A stretch of DNA of 14,887 bases from Acidobacteriota bacterium. Its GTDB lineage: Bacteria > Acidobacteriota > Vicinamibacteria > Vicinamibacterales > 2-12-FULL-66-21. Under the pieces are notes generated by a model. That model was not told where the DNA came from. It worked only from the letters and a program-made list of their open reading frames with translations, and searched no databases. The position numbers and the translations under genes were made by a program. The stretch is from contig JABFWM010000179.1 in NCBI GenBank assembly GCA_013362195.1, positions 1 to 14,887 on the forward strand, in the 5' to 3' direction. Positions 1 through 6,565 of this stretch are shown here, one piece after another; position 1 is the first letter of the stretch; each line of letters begins with the position of its first letter.

Positions 1-624
1 CGGGGCCGGCGCATCGTAGGGAAGGACGCCGGTGAGCATCTGGTACATCGTCACGCCCAGCGAGTAGAGGTCGGAGGCGAAGACCGCCTTGCCGTGGAAC
101 TGCTCCGGGGCCATGTAGGGCGGACTGCCGATGACGGTCGTGCCGTGCGCGGCAATCTCGAGGAACCGCGAGGTGCCGAAATCCGCGACCTTCAGCATGT
201 CGTGCTCGGTGACGAGCACGTTCGCGGGCCGGAGGTCGCGATGGATGACGCCCTGCCGGTGCGCGTGGTCGACGGCGTTGCAGATCTGACAGGTGAAGTC
301 GAGCGCGCGGTTCAGCTCGAGCGCGCCGCGGGCGGCGATCACGTTCTCGAGCGTCTCGCCGTGCACGTACTCCATCACGATGAAGAAGATGTTGTCCTGC
401 TTCTCCGCGGTCGTGATGGCGACGATGTTGGGATGGCTGACGGAGGCGAGCAGGCGCGGCTCGCGGAGCAGCTCGCCGAAGTCGAGCCCCTGCCGGTGCG
501 GAACCTTGATGGCGACCTTCTTGTCGATCCAGGTGTCTTGCGCGAGGTAGACGGTACCGAAGCCGCCGCTCCCGAGCGGCGCGATGATCTTGTACTTTCC
601 TAACGTCTGTCCCCTGAAGAGCAA
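1..624 (-). CDS. Serine/threonine protein kinase, N-terminal part (C-terminus beyond left edge)
   Basis: Eukaryote-type (Hanks) protein kinase that transfers phosphate from ATP to Ser/Thr residues. The 208 residues visible hold nearly the whole catalytic core in order: glycine-rich loop GSGGFGTV (18-25), VAIK lysine K40, HRDLRPAN catalytic loop with D130 (128-135), DFG at 148-150, and SPPYMAPE (167-174). The text ends in the region after the DLYSLGV helix, so the rest of the kinase fold and any sensor or repeat domains lie outside. The start is taken as TTG at 624, because no ATG or GTG lies in frame between it and the coding region of rsmE, and the core begins about ten residues later. No Shine-Dalgarno is visible upstream. 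One oddity is that the lysine usual two residues after the catalytic Asp (HRDLKPxN) is Arg here. It is divergent from rsmE. Kinase identity is firm; substrate and full architecture cannot be seen. Confidence 0.93.
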   Translation of the reverse strand, partial: MLFRGQTLGKYKIIAPLGSGGFGTVYLAQDTWIDKKVAIKVPHRQGLDFGELLREPRLLASVSHPNIVAITTAEKQDNIFFIVMEYVHGETLENVIAARGALELNRALDFTCQICNAVDHAHRQGVIHRDLRPANVLVTEHDMLKVADFGTSRFLEIAAHGTTVIGSPPYMAPEQFHGKAVFASDLYSLGVTMYQMLTGVLPYDAPAP

Positions 625-633
625 GTGGATTCG

Positions 634-639
634 AGTATA
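634..639 (-). promoter_or_regulatory. Possible -10 box of the kinase gene (TATACT)
   Basis: On the minus strand TATACT matches the TATAAT consensus at five of six positions and ends nine bases before the TTG start. Transcription from it would begin within a few bases of the start codon, leaving almost no leader, in line with the missing ribosome-binding site. No good -35 box is seen. Confidence 0.35.
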
Positions 640-646
640 GCGCGAA

Positions 647-652
647 TATAAT
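647..652 (+). promoter_or_regulatory. Consensus -10 box (TATAAT) of rsmE
   Basis: A perfect TATAAT stands in the 36-bp spacer between the divergent kinase and rsmE genes and ends eight bases before the rsmE ATG. The usual 6-8 base distance from -10 box to start site puts the first transcribed base at about 658-661, so the rsmE message would be leaderless or nearly so. There is no Shine-Dalgarno before the ATG. No recognisable -35 hexamer lies 16-18 bases upstream. Confidence 0.5.
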
Positions 653-660
653 CGCCGCCG

Positions 661-1401
661 ATGCTCCCGCGCTTCCTGGCTGCGGACCTCGATCCGGTCT
701 CGGGTACCGCGTCGCTGCCCGCGGACGAAGCGCATCACCTCACCCACGTGCTGCGCCTGCGCTTCGGCGACGAGATCGCGGTCTTCGACGGCAACGGCCG
801 CGAGTATCGCGCGCGGATCGAGCGCGTCAGCCGCGAAGGCGCCCACCTGCACCTCATCGAAGAGATCAGCGCCGCGCCGGAGCCGACGGTGCGGCTCACG
901 CTCGCGCAGGGCGTGCTCAAGGGCGAGAAGATGGAGGACGTGATCCGCGACGCGACGATGATGGGGGTCGCGACGATCGAGCCGCTCGTCACCACCCACA
1001 CCACGATGCGGCAGAAGGGGCTCGCCAATGCGCAGGCGGTGGAGCGGTGGCGGCGGATCGCGGTCTCGTCCGCGAAGCAGTGCCGCCGCGCGGTGCTGCC
1101 GGTGATCGGCAACGGCTGCCACTTCGACGACCTGATCGTGCAGGAGACCGCCGAGATGCGCCTGATGCTCGTCGAGCCGCACGCGGGCGTCGAAGGACAC
1201 CCGGTCGGCACCGTCCAGGGTCAGCGTCCCGCGGCCGCGGCCCTGATGGTGGGGCCGGAAGGCGGATGGTCGCAGCAGGAGATCGAGGCGGCCGTCCGCG
1301 CCGGCTGGATGCCGATCACGCTCGGCCGGCGCACGCTGCGCGCCGACGCGGTCGCGATCGTCGCGATTGGGGTGCTGCAGTTTCTCTGGTCGGATCTCTG
1401 A
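661..1401 (+). CDS. rsmE: 16S rRNA (uracil(1498)-N(3))-methyltransferase RsmE
   Basis: SPOUT-fold methyltransferase that uses S-adenosylmethionine to make m3U1498 in 16S rRNA of the 30S subunit. The 246 residues match the family length. An N-terminal PUA-like RNA-binding part (about 1-75, with HHLTHVLRLRFGD at 25-37) is followed by the knotted catalytic domain. Motifs seen are LKGEKMEDVIRDATMMGV (86-103), RWRRIAVSSAKQCRR (129-143), VGPEGGWS (197-204) and LGRRTLRADA (221-230), the last two forming the SAM-binding knot. The knot loop commonly reads LRxETA; here it is LRADAV, a conservative Asp plus a lost Thr. In many bacteria rsmE follows prmA in the same direction; here it converges on prmA across a palindrome-rich spacer. 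It appears to have its own promoter and little or no leader. Identification is secure. Confidence 0.95.
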   Translation: MLPRFLAADLDPVSGTASLPADEAHHLTHVLRLRFGDEIAVFDGNGREYRARIERVSREGAHLHLIEEISAAPEPTVRLTLAQGVLKGEKMEDVIRDATMMGVATIEPLVTTHTTMRQKGLANAQAVERWRRIAVSSAKQCRRAVLPVIGNGCHFDDLIVQETAEMRLMLVEPHAGVEGHPVGTVQGQRPAAAALMVGPEGGWSQQEIEAAVRAGWMPITLGRRTLRADAVAIVAIGVLQFLWSDL

Positions 1402-1424
1402 GGCCGGGTCTGAAGACCCGGCCT
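1401..1424. repeat. Palindromic element, copy 1 (24 bp)
   Basis: A perfect inverted repeat: arms AGGCCGGGTCT and AGACCCGGCCT around a two-base GA centre. Its first base is the last base of the rsmE stop codon. It can fold as a GC-rich hairpin in transcripts of either strand, so it may act as a bidirectional terminator or mRNA stabiliser for the convergent rsmE and prmA genes, though there is no U-tract. Its 20-bp core at 1403-1422 is the exact reverse complement of copy 3. Confidence 0.8.
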
Positions 1425-1450
1425 GCGTAGCACACCGAACGGTCCAGCGC

Positions 1451-1464
1451 GGGTCTTGAGACCC
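1451..1464. repeat. Palindromic element, copy 2 (degenerate, 14 bp)
   Basis: GGGTCT and AGACCC arms around a TG centre, lying between copies 1 and 3. It shares the 6-bp arms of the family, but the outer GCC/GGC extension is imperfect here (GC before, CGGC after), so it looks like a decayed member. Confidence 0.65.
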
Positions 1465-1478
1465 CGGCACGCCTGTAG

Positions 1479-1498
1479 GCCGGGTCTTCAGACCCGGC
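1479..1498. repeat. Palindromic element, copy 3 (20 bp)
   Basis: Perfect inverted repeat with arms GCCGGGTCT and AGACCCGGC around TC, ending four bases past the prmA stop codon on the minus strand. It is the exact reverse complement of the core of copy 1, so copies 1 and 3 are in inverted orientation and could also pair with each other across the spacer. A similar 14-bp core, with one change, recurs at 14150-14163. Confidence 0.8.
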
Positions 1499-1502
1499 AA
1501 CG

Positions 1503-2402
1503 CTACACGCCGCCGGGCATTTCCAGGCAGATCGCCGCCCACTCGCCTTCGGTGATCTCGTTGATGTCGAGCAGGTCGTCGAACGCCGGCCGGATCTCCA
1601 CGAGGTGATCCGGCGCGAAGCCGCTGAGGATCACGTAGCCGTGGTGCCGCGCGTGCGCGCGCAGCGCGCCGGCATGGCGGACGAGCACGGCCGCGGTCAG
1701 GTTCGCGAGCACCACGTCCGCCGGCTGCACCTTCAGCGTGCTCAGATCGTCGCAGATGATGTCGATCGCCGCCGCGCCGCCGTTGCGCGCGATGTTGGCG
1801 CGCGCGTTGTCGAGCGCGTCAGGGTCGTAGTCGACGGCAATCACGTCGGCCGCGCCGAGCTTCCACGCCGCGAGCGCGAGCACACCAGACCCGGTGCCGA
1901 TGTCGAGCACGCGCGCACCCCGCAGGTCGAGCTGCTGCAGCAGCCGCAGGCACAGCCGCGTCGTCGCATGGTGCCCGGTCCCGAAGCCGGTGGACGGCTC
2001 GATGATGATGACCGGCTTCGAGGGCGCGCGCGGCACGTCCCACGGCGGCGCGACGATCAGGCCGCCGACTTCGATGGCGTTGAGGTCCTGCTGCGACCGC
2101 CGCGCCCAATCCTCGTCCGGCACGTCCACGGGCGCCGTACGGAGCAGGTGCGGCGCGATGGCCGTCGCCAGGTGTGCCGCGGCCGCGTCGCGCGCGCTGG
2201 ATGACTTGAAGAACACGCGCCAGGTGTCGCTGTGCTCGTCCTCGTGAATGGCGAGGGGCTCGAAGTCGTCGAGCAGCGCGTAGAGACGCTCGCGAAGGAA
2301 TGGATCGGGCCGCGTGTCGCCGTTGCCCAGCGCCGCCATGGACGGAGACGCCGCGTCTGGTGCGCGATGGAACGCGAGCTCGAGCGCCGGCGAATCAGCC
2401 AA
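1503..2402 (-). CDS. prmA: Ribosomal protein L11 methyltransferase PrmA
   Basis: Class I SAM-dependent methyltransferase that methylates ribosomal protein L11. At 299 residues it fits the family. The N-terminal substrate-recognition part (about 30-120) precedes the catalytic domain with FGTGHHATT (140-148), DIGTGSGVLALAAWKLGA (167-184, SAM loop), VDYDPDAL (190-197) and ANLTAAVL (233-240). The start is taken as TTG at 2402, which overlaps the dnaJ stop by eight bases and has AAGGTGAAGGA upstream within the dnaJ end. An ATG at 2339 would give a 278-residue protein still holding all motifs but has a poorer ribosome-binding site. It is the last gene of the hrcA-grpE-dnaJ-prmA operon, an order known from many Gram-positive and other bacteria. 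Function is firm; the exact start is less so. Confidence 0.93.
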   Translation of the reverse strand: MADSPALELAFHRAPDAASPSMAALGNGDTRPDPFLRERLYALLDDFEPLAIHEDEHSDTWRVFFKSSSARDAAAAHLATAIAPHLLRTAPVDVPDEDWARRSQQDLNAIEVGGLIVAPPWDVPRAPSKPVIIIEPSTGFGTGHHATTRLCLRLLQQLDLRGARVLDIGTGSGVLALAAWKLGAADVIAVDYDPDALDNARANIARNGGAAAIDIICDDLSTLKVQPADVVLANLTAAVLVRHAGALRAHARHHGYVILSGFAPDHLVEIRPAFDDLLDINEITEGEWAAICLEMPGGV

Positions 2403-3540
2403 AGATGTCCTTCACCTTTTCGAAGAACGGCTTCTCGGACGACTCGTCGCCGTCGCGATCGATGCTGTCCTGCGGCATCGTCTTGGCCAGTTCCTCGAGC
2501 AGGTGGCGCTGTTCGCGGGTGAGCTTCTTCGGGACGGCGGCACGCACGATCACGTAGAGGTCGCCGTGGCCGCGACCCGACACGTTCGGCATGCCCTTGC
2601 CGCGCAGCTTGAAGCGCGCGCCCGGCTGCGTGCCGGCCGGCACCTTGATCTCTTCCTCGCTTTTCACCGTCGGCACGCGAATCTCGCCGCCCAGCGCGAG
2701 CAGCGGAAACGTCACCGGCAGCTCCGCATACAGGTCGTCGCCTTCGCGTTGAAAGACCGCATGCTCCTGAACGTGTACGACGACGTAGAGATCGCCCGGC
2801 GGGCCGCCGGCAGATCCGTGTTCGCCTTCTCCGTAGAGACGAAGGCGCTGGCCGGTGGCGATGCCGGGAGGAACCTTGACGGTGATCTTGCGCTCGCGCG
2901 CGATGCGCCCCGCGCCGCGGCAGGCCTGACACGGCTTGCTGATCACGCGGCCCGTTCCGCGGCAGTTGGGGCACGGGCGCGCCACCGTGAGGAAGCCCTG
3001 CTGGAACCGAAGCTGTCCGCTGCCGCGGCACTGCTGGCAGACTTCCGCCGAACTGCCCGCGGCTGCGCCGGATCCCTTGCACGTCTCGCAGGTTTCCTCG
3101 CGCGGGATCTGAATGGTCGTCTCGGCGCCGTCGTACGCTTCTTCGAAGGCGATCTCGAGATCGTAGCGGAGGTCGGCGCCGCGCTGCGGTCCGCCGCGGC
3201 GGCGGCGGCCGCCGAACACGTCGCCGAAGCCGAACAGATCGCCGAGGCTGCCGAAGATGTCCTCGAAGCCCGCGAACACGGTCGGGTCGACCCCGCCCGC
3301 GCCCGCGCCGGCGCCGCTGACGCCCGCGTGCCCGAAGCGGTTGTAGAGATCCCGCTTCTGCGCGTCGGCCAGCACCGCGTACGCTTCCGCCGCCTCCTTG
3401 AAGCGCTCTTCGGCCGTTTTGTCGCCGGGGTTCCGATCGGGATGGAATTTGAGCGCGAGCTTCCGATAGGCGCTCTTGATCTGCTGGTCCGTCGCGTCCC
3501 GGCCGACGCCGAGCACCTCGTAGTAATCCCGCTTGCTCAC
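2395..3540 (-). CDS. dnaJ: Molecular chaperone DnaJ (Hsp40)
   Basis: Co-chaperone that delivers unfolded clients to DnaK and stimulates its ATPase in the cytoplasm. The 381 residues carry the complete type I layout: J domain (about 4-70) with the HPD triad at 33-35, a Gly/Phe-rich linker (about 70-110), four CxxCxGxG zinc-finger repeats beginning at C151, C168, C190 and C204, and the C-terminal client-binding domain with dimerisation tail. The GTG start at 3540 shares GTGA with the grpE stop, so translation is probably coupled. The 3' end overlaps prmA. dnaK, which commonly sits between grpE and dnaJ, is absent here and must lie elsewhere in the genome. Expression should follow the CIRCE/HrcA control upstream of hrcA. 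Confidence 0.97.
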   Translation of the reverse strand: MSKRDYYEVLGVGRDATDQQIKSAYRKLALKFHPDRNPGDKTAEERFKEAAEAYAVLADAQKRDLYNRFGHAGVSGAGAGAGGVDPTVFAGFEDIFGSLGDLFGFGDVFGGRRRRGGPQRGADLRYDLEIAFEEAYDGAETTIQIPREETCETCKGSGAAAGSSAEVCQQCRGSGQLRFQQGFLTVARPCPNCRGTGRVISKPCQACRGAGRIARERKITVKVPPGIATGQRLRLYGEGEHGSAGGPPGDLYVVVHVQEHAVFQREGDDLYAELPVTFPLLALGGEIRVPTVKSEEEIKVPAGTQPGARFKLRGKGMPNVSGRGHGDLYVIVRAAVPKKLTREQRHLLEELAKTMPQDSIDRDGDESSEKPFFEKVKDIFG

Positions 3541-4061
3541 CCTTTCGCCACCTTCACCATTGCGGGCCGCAGCAGCCGGTCGCCCAGCAGGTAGCCCCGA
3601 CTGAATTCTTCGGTGATCTCGCCGTCGCGGCGGCCCTCCGCGTGTTCGTAGGCCACGGCCTGATGAACATGCGGATCGAAGTCGGCGCCGAGCGCTTCGA
3701 TCGTCTTCACGCCGCGCTTGCGCAAGGTCTCGAGCAGCTGCGCGAGGATCAGCTCCACGCCCCGCCGGTACGCGTCCGCGCCCTCTGATCCGGCATCGGC
3801 CCGGAGCGCGCGCTCGAGATTGTCGACGATCGGCAGCAGGTCGACGATGAGATCCGCCGCGGCGGCCTCGGCCTGCTGCACCCGTTCACGCTCGATCCGC
3901 TTGCGATAATTATCGAATTCCGCGGTCTTCCGCAGCAGCCGGTCGTAATAGTCGTCGCGCTGGCGCTGCACGCCGCCGATGTCTTCGCCCGCGTCGGCCG
4001 GCGCGTGTTCCGTTGCGGCCGCCCACGTCTCTTCCGATGTGTCGTTGAGTTCGTCTGCCAT
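3537..4061 (-). CDS. grpE: Nucleotide exchange factor GrpE
   Basis: Releases ADP from DnaK and so resets the Hsp70 cycle. The 174 residues show an acidic, low-complexity N-terminus (1-28), a long helix typical of the GrpE dimer (about 30-100, with LLRKTAEFDNYRKRIERE), and the family signature in the C-terminal beta domain: FDPHVHQAV (128-136) followed by the GYLLGDRLLRPAMVKVAKG end. It starts at an ATG six bases after the hrcA stop and ends inside the dnaJ start (GTGA overlap), so hrcA, grpE and dnaJ are read as one operon. Confidence 0.96.
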   Translation of the reverse strand: MADELNDTSEETWAAATEHAPADAGEDIGGVQRQRDDYYDRLLRKTAEFDNYRKRIERERVQQAEAAAADLIVDLLPIVDNLERALRADAGSEGADAYRRGVELILAQLLETLRKRGVKTIEALGADFDPHVHQAVAYEHAEGRRDGEITEEFSRGYLLGDRLLRPAMVKVAKG

Positions 4062-4067
4062 GGTGCC

Positions 4068-5108
4068 CTACGTTCTTTCGAGGACCTTGTTGACGACGCG
4101 CGACAAACTGTCGACGACGTTGATCGTCCGCGAGTAGCGCATGCGCGTCGGGCCGATGACGCCGACGGCGCCGGTGCGGCGCCCGTCGGTGTAGGTCGAG
4201 GTCACGACGCTGAAGCGCTGCAGATCGGGATCGGGATGCTCGGATCCGATGACCACGGTCAACCCGGTGCCGTCCATGCACGCGTCAATCAACTGTACGA
4301 GGCGCGTCTTCTCCTCCATCATCCGCACGAGCGTCCGCATCGTCCTCACCGTCGTTTCCGGATCGTCCGCGCCGGCCACCTCCAGCAGCAGCGACGTGCC
4401 CTGGATGTAGATCGACGGCTGCGGTTCGAGCCCTTCGAACGTCGTGCTCGCGAGACGCAGCGCGCGTGCCATCAATTGATCGTAAAGCGTCTTTTCTTCG
4501 CGCAGAAGCTGCATGATGCCGTGGCGCACCGCGCTCAGCGTGTGGCCCTTGAACTCGGCATTGAGATAGTTCGCCGCCTGCTGGAGCTCTTCGCGTCCAT
4601 ACGGTTCCGTCGGCTCGATGACCGTGTGCGAAATCTGTCCGCCTTCGGAGACGAGCACGACGAGGATCTTGCCGGCGTCGAGCAGCACGAAGTCGAGGTG
4701 CTCGAAGGTGACGTCGGCCGCGGGCGCGATCGCGAACCCGATCTGATGAGACGCGCGTGAGATTTCCTGCGAGGCGTGCGACAGCACGTCCTCGACGGTG
4801 CCGGCGCGGCGCAGCCGTTCCTCGATCTCCGGAACGGCCCGCGCGGCGCGCCGCTCCGCCATCAGCTGGTCGACGTAGCTGCGGTATCCCATATCGGTGG
4901 GCACGCGGCCGGCCGAGGTGTGCGGCTGCTTCACGTAGCCGTGCTCCTCGAGCCGGGCCATGACGCTACGGAGCGTGGCGGAGGACACGCCAAAGCCGCG
5001 GCCGGCCAGCCACAGCGATGAGATCGGCTCACCGTGTTGTATGTAGGCCTGGACGAGCGCTGCGAGGATCCGCCTATCTCGTTCGGGAAGTTCGGGATGT
5101 CGCATCAT
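4068..5108 (-). CDS. hrcA: Heat-inducible transcription repressor HrcA
   Basis: DNA-binding repressor of chaperone genes that binds CIRCE; in known systems GroEL keeps it active, and heat titrates GroEL away. The 346 residues match the family. The N-terminal winged helix (about 8-75) includes GVSSATLRSVMARLEEHGYV and PHTSAGRVPTDMGYRSYVD, followed by the GAF-like and dimerisation parts and the terminal DSLSRVVNKVLERT. Two ATG codons are adjacent (5106-5108 and 5103-5105). An AAGG at the edge of the CIRCE lies five bases before the first, which I chose. It is the first gene of hrcA-grpE-dnaJ-prmA and should be autoregulated, since a perfect CIRCE lies seven bases upstream. Confidence 0.96.
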   Translation of the reverse strand: MMRHPELPERDRRILAALVQAYIQHGEPISSLWLAGRGFGVSSATLRSVMARLEEHGYVKQPHTSAGRVPTDMGYRSYVDQLMAERRAARAVPEIEERLRRAGTVEDVLSHASQEISRASHQIGFAIAPAADVTFEHLDFVLLDAGKILVVLVSEGGQISHTVIEPTEPYGREELQQAANYLNAEFKGHTLSAVRHGIMQLLREEKTLYDQLMARALRLASTTFEGLEPQPSIYIQGTSLLLEVAGADDPETTVRTMRTLVRMMEEKTRLVQLIDACMDGTGLTVVIGSEHPDPDLQRFSVVTSTYTDGRRTGAVGVIGPTRMRYSRTINVVDSLSRVVNKVLERT

Positions 5109-5115
5109 CGGCGCC

Positions 5116-5142
5116 TTAGCACTCGTCAGAGGGGAGTGCTAA
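5116..5142 (-). promoter_or_regulatory. CIRCE operator (HrcA-binding site)
   Basis: TTAGCACTC, nine bases, GAGTGCTAA: both half-sites match the CIRCE consensus at all nine positions with the standard 9-bp spacer. It lies between the -10 box and the hrcA start codon, beginning at about the expected transcription start. Bound HrcA would block initiation. The AAGG ribosome-binding site of hrcA begins within the operator's last bases. Confidence 0.97.
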
Positions 5143-5148
5143 GTAGCG

Positions 5149-5154
5149 ATTATA
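5149..5154 (-). promoter_or_regulatory. -10 box (TATAAT) of the hrcA operon
   Basis: Perfect TATAAT on the minus strand, six bases upstream of the CIRCE. The expected transcription start is about 5141-5143, giving a leader of roughly 34 bases. The -35 region is weak: 16-18 bases upstream only about three of six TTGACA positions are met. A 12-bp palindrome (CCCGACGTCGGG, 5155-5166) fills part of the spacer. Confidence 0.7.
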
Positions 5155-5239
5155 CCCGACGTCGGGGCCATCGCAGCCTGAGGCGGGGTGCTGCGGCGGC
5201 GTCGATGGCTCGGCACTGTGCCTGGGCCGGTCGTGGAGG

Positions 5240-6565
5240 TCACACGCCGGCCCGGCCGGCGAGGCGGCGCGCGGCCTGACGAGCTTCAGCGGCGATGCCG
5301 GCGGCATCGTCATGGACCAGCGCGAAGTCGCGAACGAGGACGGCGCCATCGACCATGACGAGGCGGACGTCGCTGGCGCGCGCGGCGTAGACGATCGTCG
5401 ACCACGGGTCGGGATCCGGTGCCATGTGCGGCGGCGAGCGCCGAATGACGATGAGGTCGGCGCGCTTGCCGGGCTCGATCGACCCGACGTCCGCCTCGAG
5501 CCCGAGCGCACGCGCGCCTTCGCGGGTCGCCATCCAGACCGCGTCGCGCGCGGTGAGCGCGCCGGGCCCCGTGCGCACGCTTTGCAGCGTCGCCGCCAGG
5601 CGCATCTCGTCGAACATATCGAGGCGGTTGTTGCACGCCGCGCCGTCCGCGCCGAGCGACACCGAGATGCCGCGCGCACGCATCGCCGCAACCGGCGCGA
5701 TCCCGGAGCCGAGCTTCAGGTTCGAGCCGGGACAATGCAGCACCTTCACGCCGCGCTCGGCGAGCAGATCCTGTTCCTCGTCGGTGACCCACACGCAATG
5801 CGCCGTGCAGAGGTGCGGCGTGGCCAGTCCCGCGTCGGCGAGGTACTCGAGGTTGCTCATGCCGCCCGAGATGCGGCGCACGAACTCCACTTCGTCGCGG
5901 TTCTCCGCCGCGTGGGTATGCACGATGATCCGTTCGCGGGCCGAGAGGTCGGCGACCGCTTCGAGCAACGCGCGCGAGCAGGACACGGCGAAGCGCGGCG
6001 CGAAGGCCGCATCCAGCCGTCCGCCGCCCTTGCCTTCCCACCGCTTGCGCAGGGCGACGCTCTCGTCGATGGAGTCACGCGTCCGCTCCTGCAGACGCGG
6101 CGGCACGTCGTAGTCGGAATCCATCATGCACTTGCCGATCACCGCGCGCATGCCCATCCGGTCGACGGCGTCGAACACGACATCGGTCTCGTGCACCGTC
6201 TCCATGGTCAGCGCGGTGGTCGTGCCGCTCGAGAGCAGCTCGCAGACGGCGAGCCGCGCGGACGCGCGCAGCGTATCGGCGGTGTGCGCGGCTTCGAGCG
6301 GCCACACGCGGCGGCGCAGCCATTCGAGCAGCGGCATGTCGTCGGCGTAGCCGCGAAAGAGCGTCTGACAGAGGTGGACGTGCGTCTGGATGAATCCCGG
6401 GAGGAGGTACTCGCCGTGGGCGTCGATGACCGTCTCGTGCGGCGTGTCCGGCTCGGGCCCGACGCTGACGATGCGTCCTGCGGCGTCGATCGACACGGCG
6501 CCCTCGACGATCTCGAGCGCGTCGTTCATGGTCAGGATCGTCGCGTTCCTGATCAGCGTCGGCAC
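5240..6565 (-). CDS. Amidohydrolase of the ATZ/TRZ deaminase group (purine or nucleoside deaminase-like)
   Basis: Metal-dependent amidohydrolase (COG0402-type) expected to deaminate a heterocycle in the cytoplasm. The start is GTG at 6565, whose G is also the last base of the xdhC TAG; it gives VPTLIRNATIL, the usual family opening, and 441 residues. The metal and catalytic set is complete: HxH at H62/H64, H218 and E221 in HTHAAE, H256 in TAHCVW, and D307 in GADGAACNN. The spacing H256-D307 matches the SAH/MTA deaminase Tm0936 (as I recall H228-D279). Where SAH/MTA and 5'-deoxyadenosine deaminases have GPHxPY, this protein has APRFAVSCS (R191), as in guanine deaminases, and ENRDEVE (221-227) is also guanine-deaminase-like. 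The neighbouring xdhC suggests purine catabolism. Guanine, 5'-deoxyadenosine or SAH deaminase are all possible; the exact substrate is unknown. Confidence 0.87.
   Translation of the reverse strand: MPTLIRNATILTMNDALEIVEGAVSIDAAGRIVSVGPEPDTPHETVIDAHGEYLLPGFIQTHVHLCQTLFRGYADDMPLLEWLRRRVWPLEAAHTADTLRASARLAVCELLSSGTTTALTMETVHETDVVFDAVDRMGMRAVIGKCMMDSDYDVPPRLQERTRDSIDESVALRKRWEGKGGGRLDAAFAPRFAVSCSRALLEAVADLSARERIIVHTHAAENRDEVEFVRRISGGMSNLEYLADAGLATPHLCTAHCVWVTDEEQDLLAERGVKVLHCPGSNLKLGSGIAPVAAMRARGISVSLGADGAACNNRLDMFDEMRLAATLQSVRTGPGALTARDAVWMATREGARALGLEADVGSIEPGKRADLIVIRRSPPHMAPDPDPWSTIVYAARASDVRLVMVDGAVLVRDFALVHDDAAGIAAEARQAARRLAGRAGV

Noticed and set aside
1885..1895. CCAGACCCGG inside prmA (and again near 10637 inside the PBP gene) as further palindrome copies
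   Set aside because: Only one arm of the repeat is present and both are within conserved coding sequence, so these are chance matches.
2314..3594. Long plus-strand open frame (426 codons) opposite dnaJ
   Set aside because: Shadow of dnaJ, which has the HPD motif and four zinc-finger repeats; the antisense product shows no recognisable domain.
5167..5209. Distant inverted arms GCCATCG / CGATGGC as a terminator for the amidohydrolase
   Set aside because: The arms are 29 bases apart with a lopsided 9-base bulge inside and no U-tract; too weak to call.
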